From NCBI GenBank assembly GCA_903929475.1, contig CAIYUV010000176.1, forward strand, positions 41,048-105,047: a DNA stretch of 64,000 nucleotides, given 5' to 3'. This DNA is from an uncultured Spartobacteria bacterium. GTDB taxonomy: Bacteria; Verrucomicrobiota; Verrucomicrobiia; Chthoniobacterales; Chthoniobacteraceae. Shown in pieces: positions 1 through 9,817 of the stretch (position 1 is its first letter; each line of letters opens with the position of its first letter). Position numbers and translations under genes: made by a program. A model generated the notes under the pieces. It was given only the letters and a program-made list of their open reading frames with translations, was not told the DNA's origin and did no database searches.

Positions 1-426
1 CCCCGTCTTTCTATCCACAGAACGCCCTCACGCTAGAATCTCTTTTAATATCTTCTTCGCCCCGATCCCTGTGGAGCGAGGCGACAGCCTTTGGTCTGCG
101 GCGGATCGACGCCGCTTTTGCCTCGCACGGAGTTCACCGAGTTCGCAAATGGGAAGCTTCCGCGCGCAGAAACCAACATTCGCGTTGCCTAATCGCGCCA
201 TTTCCGTAAAAACCCACGCCAATGAACTTCCCACCCCGCGCTATTTCAACAGAACTATCACCCACAAAGCCGCTCACGAACACAACGCTTCTGTTTGTGA
301 TCCACTAGGCGATTGCACATCGCATCTGATGAAGACCCTCTGCACCAACTTTCTGAGTATTCCCAATGTGATTGGGGCACGCAACTCACGCATTGATGGC
401 CTCGAACCGAGTTCGCTCGCCACTGC
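1..426. other. Leading region without a supported gene
   Basis: Open frames exist on both strands here, but none has a recognisable domain, signal peptide or neighbour overlap. Their low-complexity Arg/Ser-rich products look like shadow translations. Around 85-115 there is a GC-rich stretch that could be a dispersed repeat, but no second copy was seen in the window. Confidence 0.4.
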
Positions 427-669
427 ATGAGACTCCCCGCTTTTTTCCTCGCAACGGTATCAGTTTGCAGTTCCGGGTGCTGCACTATGAACGTTTTGGA
501 GGACGCCAAAGGCGGGCCAGTAACAACAGATGGGAGGCACTTCACCACTGAGCGCAATCACCCGGAAATGTATCTCTTGCTACCGGTAGCTGTCCCATTG
601 GATATTGCCACATCACCTTTCCAATTGTTTTACATGCTAACATTCAAAGATTGCCGCAATGCCTATTGA
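427..669 (+). CDS. Small predicted lipoprotein, YceK/DUF1375-like
   Basis: The 80-residue product starts with a short hydrophobic signal peptide ending in SSGC, so Cys18 would be the lipidated residue, followed by a second Cys. Size, the Gly-rich middle and the hydrophobic segment with LLLPVAVPLDIATSPFQLF near the C-terminus resemble small YceK-type lipoproteins, whose function is poorly known. The lipobox is not ideal because Ser occupies the -3 position. No operon partner is visible; the next feature is a direct repeat 5 bases downstream. Family assignment is tentative, lipoprotein export more likely. Confidence 0.55.
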   Translation: MRLPAFFLATVSVCSSGCCTMNVLEDAKGGPVTTDGRHFTTERNHPEMYLLLPVAVPLDIATSPFQLFYMLTFKDCRNAY

Positions 670-673
670 CCGT

Positions 674-754
674 CGCCTCTCAAATAATATGAAAGTGGTT
701 TTTCTCTATGGAAGTGATTGGTGAGGGCGGGGAAACGGGAACACAAAAAAACCG
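674..754. repeat. Direct repeat copy 1 flanking the RelE-type toxin-antitoxin pair
   Basis: This ~80-bp stretch is repeated in the same orientation at 1358-1435. Shared blocks include CGCCTCTCAAATA, ATGAAAGTGGT, GAAGTGATTGGTGAGGG and GGGAACACAAAAA, separated by small substitutions and indels. The two copies bracket the toxin-antitoxin pair exactly, so they may mark the ends of an inserted cassette or a duplicated target. Confidence 0.85.
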
Positions 755-888
755 TTCCGGTCTTTTTTGAGAAAAAGTGCGGCGGTCTTTTCGCGGGGTC
801 GGGTGGACACAAGTGCCCGCAGCTCCGACGAAGGTTGGGTAAGGGTTTCTGGGCTTGCCGTGTAATCTGCCAACGGTATCTTTCCGAC

Positions 889-1089
889 ATGAGCACCGTT
901 TTTGACATTGAGAACGCCGTCCAGAAGCTCTCACGCGGCGATTTGACCACGTTCCGCGATTGGTTTCTCAGCTTCGATGCCACCGCTTGGGACAAGCAGT
1001 TCGAGGAAGATGTCGCCGCCGGTCGCCTCGACGCTCTCGCCGATGAGGCCATCCGCGACCTGCGCGAAGGGCGCTGCACGGATTTGTGA
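889..1089 (+). CDS. Type II antitoxin of a RelE/ParE-type pair
   Basis: The 66-residue acidic protein MSTVFDIENAVQKLSRGDL... should neutralise the toxin encoded immediately downstream. It has an N-terminal segment resembling small helical antitoxins and a C-terminal half (WDKQFEEDVAAGRLDALADE) typical of antitoxins paired with RelE/ParE toxins, where it is thought to wrap the toxin. The ATG at 889 was chosen over an upstream in-frame start because family similarity begins there. Its TGA stop overlaps the toxin GTG start (GTGA), which indicates translational coupling. Such pairs usually repress their own promoter, but no operator was identified. The pair lies between direct repeats at 674-754 and 1358-1435. 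Confidence 0.82.
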   Translation: MSTVFDIENAVQKLSRGDLTTFRDWFLSFDATAWDKQFEEDVAAGRLDALADEAIRDLREGRCTDL

Positions 1090-1349
1090 GACACCGCGCG
1101 AGCCCAAAGTTCTGGAAGTTTTATGAGCAGCTTCCCAAGGAGATTCAGGAGCTTGCCGATGCGAACTACGAACTCCTCAAGAGCGACCCACGGCATCCGT
1201 CACTGCATTTCAAAAAGGTGGGCCGGATGTGGTCTGCTCGCGTGGGCATTCACTATCGAGCAACTGCTGTGGAGGAAGGCTCCGACATCGTCTGGTTCTG
1301 GATTGGACATCACAGTGAATACGACCGTCTCATTGGCCGTTTCCAATAG
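1086..1349 (+). CDS. RelE/ParE-family toxin
   Basis: The 87-residue basic protein contains FWKFYEQLPKEIQELADANY, then HPSLHFKKVGRMWSARVG and IVWFWIGHHSEYDRLIG, the pattern of compact RelE/ParE-fold toxins. RelE members cleave mRNA on ribosomes and ParE members poison gyrase; the sequence alone does not settle which. The conserved basic residues in FKKVGR and SARVG and the terminal H-x-EYDRL motif are present, so it looks intact. The GTG start overlaps the antitoxin stop by four bases. The gene ends 8 bases before the second flanking direct repeat. Confidence 0.85.
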   Translation: MRHRASPKFWKFYEQLPKEIQELADANYELLKSDPRHPSLHFKKVGRMWSARVGIHYRATAVEEGSDIVWFWIGHHSEYDRLIGRFQ

Positions 1350-1357
1350 GAACGAAA

Positions 1358-1435
1358 CGCCTCTCAAATAACATGAAAGTGGTGTTTCTCTGGTGAAGTG
1401 ATTGGTGAGGGAAAAAAGGGAACACAAAAAGACCG
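1358..1435. repeat. Direct repeat copy 2 flanking the RelE-type toxin-antitoxin pair
   Basis: Second copy of the repeat at 674-754, same orientation, begins 9 bases after the toxin stop. It ends about 27 bases from the 3' end of the oppositely oriented DUF1501 gene. Confidence 0.85.
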
Positions 1436-1461
1436 CTTCCCTCGCTCCAGACCTGGATTGA

Positions 1462-2916
1462 TTACGCCAGAATTTCTTTGATCACCTTGCTCGGTTCGAC
1501 GCCGGTGAGGCGCTGGTCGAGGCCTTGGAATTTGTAGATGAAGCGTTCGTGGTCAATGCCGAGGCAGTGGAGGATGGTGGCGTTGAGATCGTTCAGGTGA
1601 ACGGGCTTCTCCACGATGTTGTAGGAAAAGTCGTCGGTCTCGCCGTGGCTGATGCCGCCTTTCACCCCGCCGCCAGCCATCCACATGCAGAAGTTTCGCG
1701 GGTGATGATCGCGACCGTAGTTGTCCTTGCTCAGCCCGCCTTGTGAATAGACGGTGCGGCCAAATTCGCCGCCCCAAACGACGAGCGTTTCATCGAGCAT
1801 TCCACGATTTTTTAAATCCTGAATGAGCGCGGCGCAGCCTTGGTCGGTGTCCTTGCACTGGTTGCCGAGTTCCTTCGGCAGATTGCCGTGGGAATCCCAG
1901 CCGCGATGGAAAAGTTGCACGGTGCGCACGCCACGTTCGATAAGCCGCCGGGCGATCAGGCAACTCTGCGCGAAGGAGCCGGGCTTTTCCACATCCGGGC
2001 CGTAGAGATCGAGCGTCGCCTTGGTTTCGCCGCTGAGGTCGGCGAGTTCCGGCACGCTGCTTTGCAGACGGAACGCCATTTCGTATTGCTCGATTCTCGT
2101 CAGCGTGTCGGGGTCGTGGTGTTGCTCGTGGCGGTGCTGGTTGAGGTCGCCGAGCGCGTTGAGCAATTTGCGGCGGTCATCGCGATCCACTCCCTGCGGG
2201 TTGGGCAGGTAAAGCACGGGATCCGCTTCGTTGCGAAATGCGACGCCGCTGTATTTGCCCGGCAGAAATCCGGAGTTCCAAAGCCGCTGATAGATCGCCT
2301 GACCGTTGCTGCCAGCGGGCCATTTGGGCGTGAGCACGACGAAGGACGGAAGATTTTCCGAAGTGCTCCCGAGGCCGTAGGAGATCCAAGAACCGATGCT
2401 CGCCTTGCCGGGAATTTCCGAGCCGGTGAAAAGAAATGTGCAGGCGGGGTCGTGGTTGATGGCGTTGGTGTGGACGCTCTTGATGACGGCGATTTCGTCT
2501 ATGACTTTTGCGGTGTGCGGCAGAAGATCGCTTACCCAGCGACCACACTCGCCATATTGCCGGAATGTGAATTTCGACGGAGCAACGAGGAAGTTTTTCT
2601 GACCGGAGGTCATCGTGCTGAGCCGCTGTCCGCCTTGTATCGTGGGCGGCAGGTCCTTGCCGAAAAACTCCTGCAAACGTGGCTTGTAGTCGAAGGTGTC
2701 CAGTTGCGAAGGGCCGCCGTTCATGTGCAGATAGATCAGCGCCTTCGCCCTTGGGCGAAAGTGTGGCAGGCCGGGCAGGGCCATTGGCGCGGCCTGAGTG
2801 CGTTGTGCGAGGCCCATTTGTGCGAGTGCGACGCCGCCGAGTTTCAATCCTACGTCGCCGAAAAAATTGCGCCGCGTCATCGCGCGGTGAAATGCGGAGT
2901 TGAGGATTTCGTTCAT
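1462..2916 (-). CDS. DUF1501 family exported protein
   Basis: The product is about 484 residues. Near its N-terminus it has a twin-arginine signal ([23 protein letters not shown]), suggesting folded export by Tat. The body has hallmarks of the DUF1501 family, which has an alkaline phosphatase/sulfatase-like fold: [39 protein letters not shown] and [21 protein letters not shown], with His and Asp residues that would bind metal. DUF1501 genes are nearly always paired with a PSCyt1/DUF1549/DUF1553 gene, as here, with the partner 13 bases upstream. The start at 2916 avoids a 23-base overlap with the partner; an in-frame start at 2952 is also possible. The substrate is unknown; sulfated or complex polysaccharide catabolism has been proposed for such pairs. 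Confidence 0.88.
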   Translation of the reverse strand: MNEILNSAFHRAMTRRNFFGDVGLKLGGVALAQMGLAQRTQAAPMALPGLPHFRPRAKALIYLHMNGGPSQLDTFDYKPRLQEFFGKDLPPTIQGGQRLSTMTSGQKNFLVAPSKFTFRQYGECGRWVSDLLPHTAKVIDEIAVIKSVHTNAINHDPACTFLFTGSEIPGKASIGSWISYGLGSTSENLPSFVVLTPKWPAGSNGQAIYQRLWNSGFLPGKYSGVAFRNEADPVLYLPNPQGVDRDDRRKLLNALGDLNQHRHEQHHDPDTLTRIEQYEMAFRLQSSVPELADLSGETKATLDLYGPDVEKPGSFAQSCLIARRLIERGVRTVQLFHRGWDSHGNLPKELGNQCKDTDQGCAALIQDLKNRGMLDETLVVWGGEFGRTVYSQGGLSKDNYGRDHHPRNFCMWMAGGGVKGGISHGETDDFSYNIVEKPVHLNDLNATILHCLGIDHERFIYKFQGLDQRLTGVEPSKVIKEILA

Positions 2917-2929
2917 GGCTGTGAGTTGG

Positions 2930-5900
2930 TCACGGGCGGACGATGACTTCATCGAGGTTCAACAAAAGATTCGCGACCTGCGTCCATGCTGCGAGTTCCG
3001 CAGGAGGAATTGTGGGGTCGGCTTTCGACTCGCCGACTGTGATGACTTGCGATGCGACATCCGGCTTGGCCCGGTATTTTTCGAGAAAGGCATTGAGCAC
3101 GGTTTGAATCCGTCCGCTTTCCACAGCATCCGGGCCGCGGTTGAGGGCACATTGAAATGCGAACGTGATCCGGCTCGATGTCGTGTCGCCGCCCTTTGTG
3201 ATGATGCGTTGTGCGAAGGCGCGCGCGGCTTCGAAAAACTGCACGTCATTGAGCAACTGTAACGCTTGTAGCGGTGTGTTGCCGCGATCCCGTTTGGTGC
3301 AATACGCCTCGCGGGAAGGTGCGTCGAAATTCACAAGAAACGGAGCCGGAGCTGTGCGTTTCAAGAAGGTGTAGATGCTGCGGCGATACAGCGCCTCGCC
3401 GCTGTCCTGTTTGTAAGAACGCGTGTTGCTGCCGACGAATCCCACAGGCTCCCAGATATTCGGCGGCTGGTAGATCCGCACGGCTTTGCCGCCGACTTTT
3501 TCAACCAGCAAGCCGGACACAAAGAGCGCCTGATCGCGGATCGCCTCCGCATTCAGGCGCAGGCGTGGCGCACGGGCGAGTAGTCGGTTTGCGGGGTCTT
3601 TGCCCAACAGAATTTCGTTGGTGTCGGACGACTGCTGATAGACCTGCGACGTCACGATGGTCGTGATGAGCTTCTTCATATCCCATCCGTTTTCGCGGAA
3701 TTCGGCGGCCAGAAAATCGAGAAGCTCCGGGTGACTTGGCGGTTCACCTTGCGCGCCGAAGTCGCTGGAACTTTTCACCAGACCAAGACCAAAGAAGTGC
3801 TGCCAAAAACGGTTCACTGCCACGCGCGCAGTGAGCGGGTTTTCCGAGCTTGCGATCCATTTTGCGAGATCGAGACGGTTCGGTTTTGCAATGCCGGCGG
3901 GCAGGGGAGGGAGGAAGCCCGGCACATTCGGTTGCACGGCTTCACCGGGTTTGTCGTAGGCTCCGCGCAGCATGATGTTCGCCTGCCGTGGAGTCGGCAA
4001 ATCGGCCATGATGAATGTGGACGGGATCGTTCCATCGTGAGCTTTCACTTCTTTCTCCGAAGTCGAAATGGCGGCAGTCAGCGGCTGTAGCACGGGCTGC
4101 GTCTTGGTGCAGATATTGATGAGATAGTATTCCCTCAGCTTCGCCGTCTGCTCCGGTGTGATTTTGTCGTTTGCCGTGGTGAGGAAATTATTGATGTCCT
4201 TCGGCGCTCCCGGCAGCCCCTGCTTTTGATGCTGGCTGCGCCACACTTTGAAAGAAACGCCAGCGTCGGCAGGCGGATGACTGTCGCCGACGATGGAAAG
4301 CCGATCCCAATAGACGAGGCCGCCGGACTGCGTGAATGCAAACCCCGTGACAAAATCGCTTCCCTTCAAACCAACCTTTTCCGCAGGCACTTCGAGTTTC
4401 ACCCACTCATCCGCCTTTGGCAGCGGGCCTGCGGAAAAACGCTCCGGCGAATTGATGACGCCCTGGTTGATCGCATTCACGTCGCCCCACACTGCGCGAT
4501 GCTTCCAGCCATCCGTGCGAAATTGCAGCATCACCGCACTGGGTAGCTGCGCGGAATCCAGTCGCACCATCACTTGAATCACTGCGTTCTGCGGCACGTA
4601 AAGCGGACGCGCGTCGCCCTCGTAGTAATCGCGCACGATGCCGTCGTCCTGACGTTTCAACGCCAGCTTCCCGCTCGCCGGTTTGACCTCCGGTTCTCCG
4701 ACAAATTTAGCCGGCGACTTGCCGTTGCCAGTTTTCGCCACGGCCTTTTCAGGGAGTGCATCGTCCATCCAGACATCCTCGACGCGCTCGCCGTTTGCAG
4801 GCGCAGGCGCATCGAAGGGATCTTGATAGACCGTGTTTTTCAACGTCGTCTCAAATTTCTCCCGCGCCTTCTCCAGCTTGTCCTTCAGCGCATCGAGTTG
4901 CTGCCGGTTTTCCGGCGTCATGTATTTCAAGACGGGCTTCGTGAGCAGAACGTTGCCGTCATTCGCCGGGTCGGCAGCGCTGTAGAAGAAGGCATACATC
5001 TGGTAAAAATCCTTCTGCGTGATGGGATCGAATTTGTGGTCGTGACACGCAGCGCACTGCCCCGTGAGGCCAAGCCAGTTTTGCATCGTCGTCGCCGTGC
5101 GCTCGGATGCGTAGCGAAAGAGCTGCTCGGCATCAATCGAACCGCCCTCGCCCGTGGTCACGTTGCAGCGGTTGTATCCGCTCGCGATTTTCTGTTCGTC
5201 GGTGCCGTTGGGAATGAGATCGCCCGCGAGTTGCTCGATGGTGAATTGATCAAACGGCTCATTGAGATTGAACGCGTTGACCACCCAGTCGCGATAAAGC
5301 CACATCTGCCGTTCATTGTCCAAATGCTGACCGTGCGTGTCGCCATAGCGCGCGAGGTCGAGCCACCAATGCGCCATGTGTTCGCCAAAACGCGGAGATG
5401 CCAGCAGTCGCGCGACGACCTTTTGATACGCCTCCGGCGATTCATCCGAGAGAAAAGCGGACACCTCTTCCGGCGTTGGCGGCAGGCCCGTGAGGTCGAG
5501 TGTCACGCGACGCAAGAGCGTGGCCTTGTCTGCGGGCGGGGAAAGTTTCAGCCCCTCCTGCGCCAGCCGGGCCACGATGAAAGCATCAATGGGATTTCGA
5601 ATTGCAGATTGCGGATTGCGGATTTCCGGCTGAGCCGGTTTCACGAGCTGCTCGAAGGCCCAGTGCTTTTGATATTTCGCCCCCTGTGTGATCCACAGCT
5701 TCAGCGCCTCCTTTTGCACGGTCGTCAAAGTCTTGTGCGTCTTCGGCGGCGGCATCACCTCGTCCGGATCCGTCTCGTTGATCCGCTTCCACAATTCACT
5801 GCCCGCAGGATCGCCCGATTTAATCGCGACACGCCCTTCTTCCAGCGCAGCCTTCGCTCCCGCCTCTGCATCCAATCTCAAATCCGCCTTCCGTTTCTTC

Positions 5901-6052
5901 GAGTCCGTCCCGTGACACGCAAAGCAATTCTCAGAAAGTATGGGCCGGATATCGCGATTAAAAACAAGCTCTCGCACCGGAGCAGCAGTCAACTTCGCCG
6001 CCAGCAAAAGCAGGGCAGGGAAGCAGCGATACATCAGGAGGCTTTTTGACAT
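2930..6052 (-). CDS. PSCyt1-DUF1549-DUF1553 exported protein
   Basis: This 1040-residue exported protein has a signal peptide ([19 protein letters not shown]) and then a planctomycete-type cytochrome c segment with a haem motif CFACH in [23 protein letters not shown]1549 follows ([13 protein letters not shown] through [14 protein letters not shown]) with a second motif [12 protein letters not shown] central beta-rich region leads to DUF1553 ([51 protein letters not shown]). ATG at 6052 was preferred to a GTG three codons upstream. The protein is probably anchored or periplasmic and may pass electrons during oxidative breakdown of an unidentified substrate with DUF1501. A short repeat-derived peptide, [12 protein letters not shown], interrupts the linker between PSCyt1 and DUF1549. 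Confidence 0.9.
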   Translation of the reverse strand: MSKSLLMYRCFPALLLLAAKLTAAPVRELVFNRDIRPILSENCFACHGTDSKKRKADLRLDAEAGAKAALEEGRVAIKSGDPAGSELWKRINETDPDEVMPPPKTHKTLTTVQKEALKLWITQGAKYQKHWAFEQLVKPAQPEIRNPQSAIRNPIDAFIVARLAQEGLKLSPPADKATLLRRVTLDLTGLPPTPEEVSAFLSDESPEAYQKVVARLLASPRFGEHMAHWWLDLARYGDTHGQHLDNERQMWLYRDWVVNAFNLNEPFDQFTIEQLAGDLIPNGTDEQKIASGYNRCNVTTGEGGSIDAEQLFRYASERTATTMQNWLGLTGQCAACHDHKFDPITQKDFYQMYAFFYSAADPANDGNVLLTKPVLKYMTPENRQQLDALKDKLEKAREKFETTLKNTVYQDPFDAPAPANGERVEDVWMDDALPEKAVAKTGNGKSPAKFVGEPEVKPASGKLALKRQDDGIVRDYYEGDARPLYVPQNAVIQVMVRLDSAQLPSAVMLQFRTDGWKHRAVWGDVNAINQGVINSPERFSAGPLPKADEWVKLEVPAEKVGLKGSDFVTGFAFTQSGGLVYWDRLSIVGDSHPPADAGVSFKVWRSQHQKQGLPGAPKDINNFLTTANDKITPEQTAKLREYYLINICTKTQPVLQPLTAAISTSEKEVKAHDGTIPSTFIMADLPTPRQANIMLRGAYDKPGEAVQPNVPGFLPPLPAGIAKPNRLDLAKWIASSENPLTARVAVNRFWQHFFGLGLVKSSSDFGAQGEPPSHPELLDFLAAEFRENGWDMKKLITTIVTSQVYQQSSDTNEILLGKDPANRLLARAPRLRLNAEAIRDQALFVSGLLVEKVGGKAVRIYQPPNIWEPVGFVGSNTRSYKQDSGEALYRRSIYTFLKRTAPAPFLVNFDAPSREAYCTKRDRGNTPLQALQLLNDVQFFEAARAFAQRIITKGGDTTSSRITFAFQCALNRGPDAVESGRIQTVLNAFLEKYRAKPDVASQVITVGESKADPTIPPAELAAWTQVANLLLNLDEVIVRP
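5591..5630 (-). repeat. Dispersed short repeat inside the DUF1549/DUF1553 coding sequence
   Basis: Read on the minus strand this ~40-bp stretch encodes [12 protein letters not shown] in frame. The same peptide is encoded at the start of the oxidoreductase gene at 59079 (bases 59088-59119, plus strand). Both are made of near-heptameric units such as AAATCCG and CAATCCG. The position is a domain linker. Confidence 0.75.
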
Positions 6053-6109
6053 GGAAGCCACGCATTATGCCCCGCACGCGCGCAGGAAAAAGAAATGATT
6101 TTCGGCCTG

Positions 6110-7030
6110 TCACTCATCGACACGTGCACCGGTGTAGATGGCGGTGTCGAGGCGGTTGAGTGGGCGTTTTGCAGTCCAGCAGATGCCGCGGTAGGCGAGG
6201 ACGCGGAAGAGTGGATCGTCGTGCGTCCAAGTGAAGTGGCAGGGGATGCAGACGAAGATACGTCCGCCGCCGCGCTCGACGGTCCAGACTTGTGGTTGTG
6301 CGGCGCCGTCGGCGTCCATCGCTGCGATGGTGGTGGTGCCTTCGCCTTCGCCGAGGAGGTTCCAATACGGCTCCTCGGGGCGGATGTCGGACTCAGGGAA
6401 ACCCTTCGTGATTTCGTGCGGGCTGTATTTCAAATTCACATCGCCGCGCAGCCATTTGTTGCCCGTCCATGCGCGACCGATGCGGTCGGCGAGCGCTTTG
6501 GGTTCGGTGTTTCCATTCATCGAGAAATGCAGAAAGACAAGCCCGCCGCCGCGCGCGAGGAAGGCATCCATGTCGGGGGCCTTGGTGGCGTCCCACACGG
6601 GGTTGTTGTGAAAGAAGGCAATGACGTCCGCGTTTTTGAACTGCTCCGCAGTCGGCCATTTGTCAGCAGGCTCGGTGGTGACGCCGGGGACTTCGGCGAG
6701 GATTTTTGTCCAGCGCGCGCGCCAGACGGGGTAGTCGTGAAAGCCGACGCCATTGTGTCCGGCGTCTTTTTCCGCCGCGCAGAGGACGATGTGGAATGGA
6801 CGTTTCTTTTCTTCGTCGCTCATCGGCTTCACGGCGGCGAGCACGGTCTCGACTTCCTTCTTCGCGCGGGGCGCGGGCATCTTTATTCCCTGCACGTTGG
6901 TCGGGCTTGGCCACGGCTTGGTGATGTCCACAATCGGCGCCGCTGGCGGAGCGGGAGTTGCAGGCGGCTCTTGCGCCGATGCGATGGAAAACGTGACGGC
7001 GAGCGCGGCGAGGATGGCGTGTTTTTTCAT
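6110..7030 (-). CDS. ThuA-domain exported protein
   Basis: The 306-residue protein starts with a clear Sec signal peptide (MKKHAILAALAVTFSIASAQ). It contains a ThuA-like class I glutamine-amidotransferase fold: FKNADVIAFFHNNPVWDATK, MDAFLARGGGLVFLHFSMNG, then HEITKGFPES and RGGGRIFVCIPCHFTWTHDDPLFRVLAYRGICWTAKRP. ThuA-domain proteins of this group accompany sugar-oxidation genes and are often fused to or next to PQQ-type dehydrogenases, as here with the gene at 7073. The catalytic role is not established. It shares orientation with the two neighbouring exported proteins, with gaps of 57 and 42 bases, so one transcript is plausible. Confidence 0.85.
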   Translation of the reverse strand: MKKHAILAALAVTFSIASAQEPPATPAPPAAPIVDITKPWPSPTNVQGIKMPAPRAKKEVETVLAAVKPMSDEEKKRPFHIVLCAAEKDAGHNGVGFHDYPVWRARWTKILAEVPGVTTEPADKWPTAEQFKNADVIAFFHNNPVWDATKAPDMDAFLARGGGLVFLHFSMNGNTEPKALADRIGRAWTGNKWLRGDVNLKYSPHEITKGFPESDIRPEEPYWNLLGEGEGTTTIAAMDADGAAQPQVWTVERGGGRIFVCIPCHFTWTHDDPLFRVLAYRGICWTAKRPLNRLDTAIYTGARVDE

Positions 7031-7072
7031 GGTGTGGTTGTGGTGGTTTTCGTCGTGGAGAGACAGGCAGTT

Positions 7073-9688
7073 TTACTTTTTCTGATTGTTGAAATTCACC
7101 CAGTTCAGATCGAGCGCGCCGCCCTTTTGCGGTGCTTTGGTATGAGCGATGAAGAATAGATCGTTCACGCCGCCGGGATCGGTGACGGGGATGGTGACTT
7201 CGCGGAAGTCGTTCGCCGCGCCGGGTAACTCGGTTTTTGCGACGAGCGCGCCCTGCGGTGACCCGGCGCGCACTTCGAGCGAAACGGCGGCGAGCGGTGT
7301 GAGGTGGAGCGTGAGGCTCTCGATGCCAGCGAGATTGACGGTGGAAAATTTCAACCAGCCATCGTTCGCAAATCTCGCAACGAGGCCGTGGCCTCCCTCC
7401 ATGAAGTCCACAACATCCACGCCCTGCGATGCGTCGTTCATGGCGGCCTTGCGTTTGCGCGCGTGCAGGACGTGCTCGGCGATTCCACGCAGCGGCGGCA
7501 CTCCGGCTGCGCCGTTGTCGTTGTAAGATGCCGTGATGACGAACACGCCGCCGTCCTGACGCTCTCCGCCGACGGTCGTCCTGAGCGAACCGCTCAATCC
7601 CGTCACCGCCTTCGCTTCGGGCGAATGTGCGAGGTCGAGAATCCAGTCCACCATGAGCTGCGTCTCGGCGAGCGTGTGCTGCGGGTGCGGCGGCATCGGG
7701 ATTTGCTGCCCCCACACGCCCACGCCGCCGGAGATGATTTTGGCCGCGAGTTTCGCGGGTGCGGTCGCATCGCCGTCGTATTTTTTGGCGACATCCAAAT
7801 ACGCAGGCCCCGCAGATTTTTCCCGCACCGTGTGACACGCGAAGCATGTCGTGCGCTGCATCAGCGCAAGTCCGGGATGGACGGCATCGCCACTGCGCGT
7901 CGAGCGATACGCCCCCTGCACGACGACGCGCTTTGGATTGATCTTGCCCTCATCGCTGGAGCCGTCCTCGGCGTCGGTGACGCGCACTTTGAAATCCACC
8001 ACGTCCTTCGGGTCGAAAAATCCACCATTTTGCGGCGCGAGAATTTCCACCACCGGCATCGCATTTCCCACGGTGATGACTGTGCGCGCCTCGCTCACCG
8101 CGCCTGCGGCATCCGTCACCTTCAGCGAAACGGTGTGTTGCCCCGGCTCGGTAAAGGTGAAGCGCGGTGTAACTTCGGAGGACGTTTTGCCAGCGCCGAA
8201 ATCCCACGCAAACTTGAGCGCATCACCATCGGCATCGCGTGTGCCGATTGCGCTGAAGTGCACATCGAGCGGTTGTTTGCCCGCGAGCGGCCAGTTGCTC
8301 AGCACAGCCACGGGCGCGCGATTACCTCGGTGATAGACGATGCGCGACAATTGCCCGTCCGAGTTGCCGTGCCATTTGTCGCCATACTCCAGCAGCAGCA
8401 GCGTGTGATCCGGCGCAAACTTGATGTCGATCGGCTTGCGGAATGCGAACTGAGGCGCGAAGGATTCGATGCCCGCGAGTTTCCCTTCCGCTGTAAGCCG
8501 CACGATTTTGATCCAGTTGCGCGTCCATTCGTAAATGAACAGCGCGCCGTCGAATTGCTCCGGCAGTTTGAGGTCGGACTTCACCGCTGCATCGAAGTGA
8601 AAAAACGGCCCGGCCATCGCCGAACGCGCGCCACTGCCAAGCTCGGGAAATTCCTTCGACGCCGTCGTGGGATACCACAGCAACGCAGGCTGCGCGGGCG
8701 GCAATTCCCTCAGCCCCGTGTTGCGCGGCGAGTTGTTGATCGGGTGCGCTGCATCGAAAGGCTCACCCATTTTTCCGTCTGCGCCGACACTGCGATACGC
8801 CTCATTTGGCCCCGTGAACATCGGATGCCCGAAGTTGCCCGCTTTCGTCGCGACGTTGAATTCGTCAAATCCCACCGACCCCGACTTTTGATCCGTGTTC
8901 GGCCCCACATCACCCCACACTATCCATCCTGTCTTCGGATCGACCGAAGAATGAAAACCATTGCGCACACCCATCGCAAAAATCTCCAGACGCCCTTGCT
9001 TCGGATCGGAAAAAAGATTCCCGGCGGGTATGTCGTAGCCGCCATCTTCGCGCGGATGAATGCGCAGAATCTTTCCACGCAAATCCTGCGTGTTGGCGCT
9101 TGAGCGCAACGAATCGCGCAGCAGCCCGCCCGGAGAAATGTCAATCGGCGGATCGGGAATCGGCGGTGAGTTGTCGCCCGTGCCGAGGATCAGATTTCCC
9201 GACGCCTTGTCGAAAAACAATCCGCCGCCCATGTGAATCGCGCCGCCGTATTCGATGGGATATTCGAGCAGCACTTTTTCCGAGGTGAGATCGAGCATTC
9301 CATCCGCGCCAAACGTGAATCGCGCCAGCCGCTGCACATCGTGTTTCGCCGCCGGGCAGAAAAACAAAAACACATTTCTGCTCTTCCCAAAATCCCCAGC
9401 CGCCGCCACGCCGATCAGCCCCAGTTCCGGCCCCGACGCCACCGGCACGCGCGCTACCCTCGCCAAATTCCGTGTCGCCGCGCTCCAGCGTTGCAGCGTC
9501 CCGCGTTGCTCGGCGATGAGCACATCCCCATCCGGCAGCGCCTCCATCTGCACCGCATCATTCAACCCCGTCGCCAACACCTCGCGTTCGAGCCGCGCGG
9601 GATCGAAGTCCTCCGCGAGCGCGGTGGCCATGAAAACCACGGGCATCGCCACTCTCGGCAGGTAAAATTTGGAGCGGAAAAGTTTCAT
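7073..9688 (-). CDS. Exported sugar dehydrogenase-like protein with PKD, cytochrome c and carbohydrate-binding-like regions
   Basis: This protein is about 871 residues from the ATG at 9688; the upstream in-frame start lacks a signal-like sequence. Residues ~30-440 form a glucose/sorbosone dehydrogenase-type beta-propeller (AEQRGTLQRW, GLIGVAAAGDFGKS, GGAIHMGGGLFFD, FDEFNVATKAGNFGHPMF). A PKD domain follows (RDADGDALKFAWDFGAG, PGQHTVSLKV). A class I cytochrome c domain follows with CFACH near residue 615 and a later methionine (QQIPMPPHPQHTLAE) as possible axial ligand. A C-terminal beta-domain resembles carbohydrate-binding modules (GHGLVARFANDGWLKFSTVN). The layout suggests periplasmic oxidation of a sugar with electrons passed to the attached haem. 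Cofactor and substrate are unknown. Confidence 0.87.
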   Translation of the reverse strand: MKLFRSKFYLPRVAMPVVFMATALAEDFDPARLEREVLATGLNDAVQMEALPDGDVLIAEQRGTLQRWSAATRNLARVARVPVASGPELGLIGVAAAGDFGKSRNVFLFFCPAAKHDVQRLARFTFGADGMLDLTSEKVLLEYPIEYGGAIHMGGGLFFDKASGNLILGTGDNSPPIPDPPIDISPGGLLRDSLRSSANTQDLRGKILRIHPREDGGYDIPAGNLFSDPKQGRLEIFAMGVRNGFHSSVDPKTGWIVWGDVGPNTDQKSGSVGFDEFNVATKAGNFGHPMFTGPNEAYRSVGADGKMGEPFDAAHPINNSPRNTGLRELPPAQPALLWYPTTASKEFPELGSGARSAMAGPFFHFDAAVKSDLKLPEQFDGALFIYEWTRNWIKIVRLTAEGKLAGIESFAPQFAFRKPIDIKFAPDHTLLLLEYGDKWHGNSDGQLSRIVYHRGNRAPVAVLSNWPLAGKQPLDVHFSAIGTRDADGDALKFAWDFGAGKTSSEVTPRFTFTEPGQHTVSLKVTDAAGAVSEARTVITVGNAMPVVEILAPQNGGFFDPKDVVDFKVRVTDAEDGSSDEGKINPKRVVVQGAYRSTRSGDAVHPGLALMQRTTCFACHTVREKSAGPAYLDVAKKYDGDATAPAKLAAKIISGGVGVWGQQIPMPPHPQHTLAETQLMVDWILDLAHSPEAKAVTGLSGSLRTTVGGERQDGGVFVITASYNDNGAAGVPPLRGIAEHVLHARKRKAAMNDASQGVDVVDFMEGGHGLVARFANDGWLKFSTVNLAGIESLTLHLTPLAAVSLEVRAGSPQGALVAKTELPGAANDFREVTIPVTDPGGVNDLFFIAHTKAPQKGGALDLNWVNFNNQKK

Positions 9689-9817
9689 GAATAGAACGCG
9701 CCCGTGCGACATCGCACCGGCACAGCGGTTCAACAAGTCTTTTGGATTTCATCGGCGGCTTTTGAACAGCATTCTCATTTGCTACTCGAATCCGTGTCTG
9801 CGTAATGTCGCCCAGCC

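Noticed and set aside
28..234. Minus-strand frame ending KKILKEILA, similar to the DUF1501 end VIKEILA
   Set aside because: Only a few residues match and the rest is repeat-like; too weak to call a gene remnant.
71..557. Frames at the window start (71-430 plus, 258-557 minus)
   Set aside because: No signal, domain or coding character; Arg/Ser-rich.
1840..2946. Long plus-strand frame opposite the DUF1501 gene
   Set aside because: It is a GC-driven shadow of the real minus-strand gene; Arg/Val-rich with no domain.
4574..6049. 491-residue plus-strand frame opposite the DUF1549/DUF1553 gene
   Set aside because: Shadow frame without motifs; the minus-strand protein has full family motifs.
6095..9103. 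Long plus-strand frames (6095-7159 and 7304-9103)
   Set aside because: They lie opposite the ThuA and dehydrogenase genes and have no domain.
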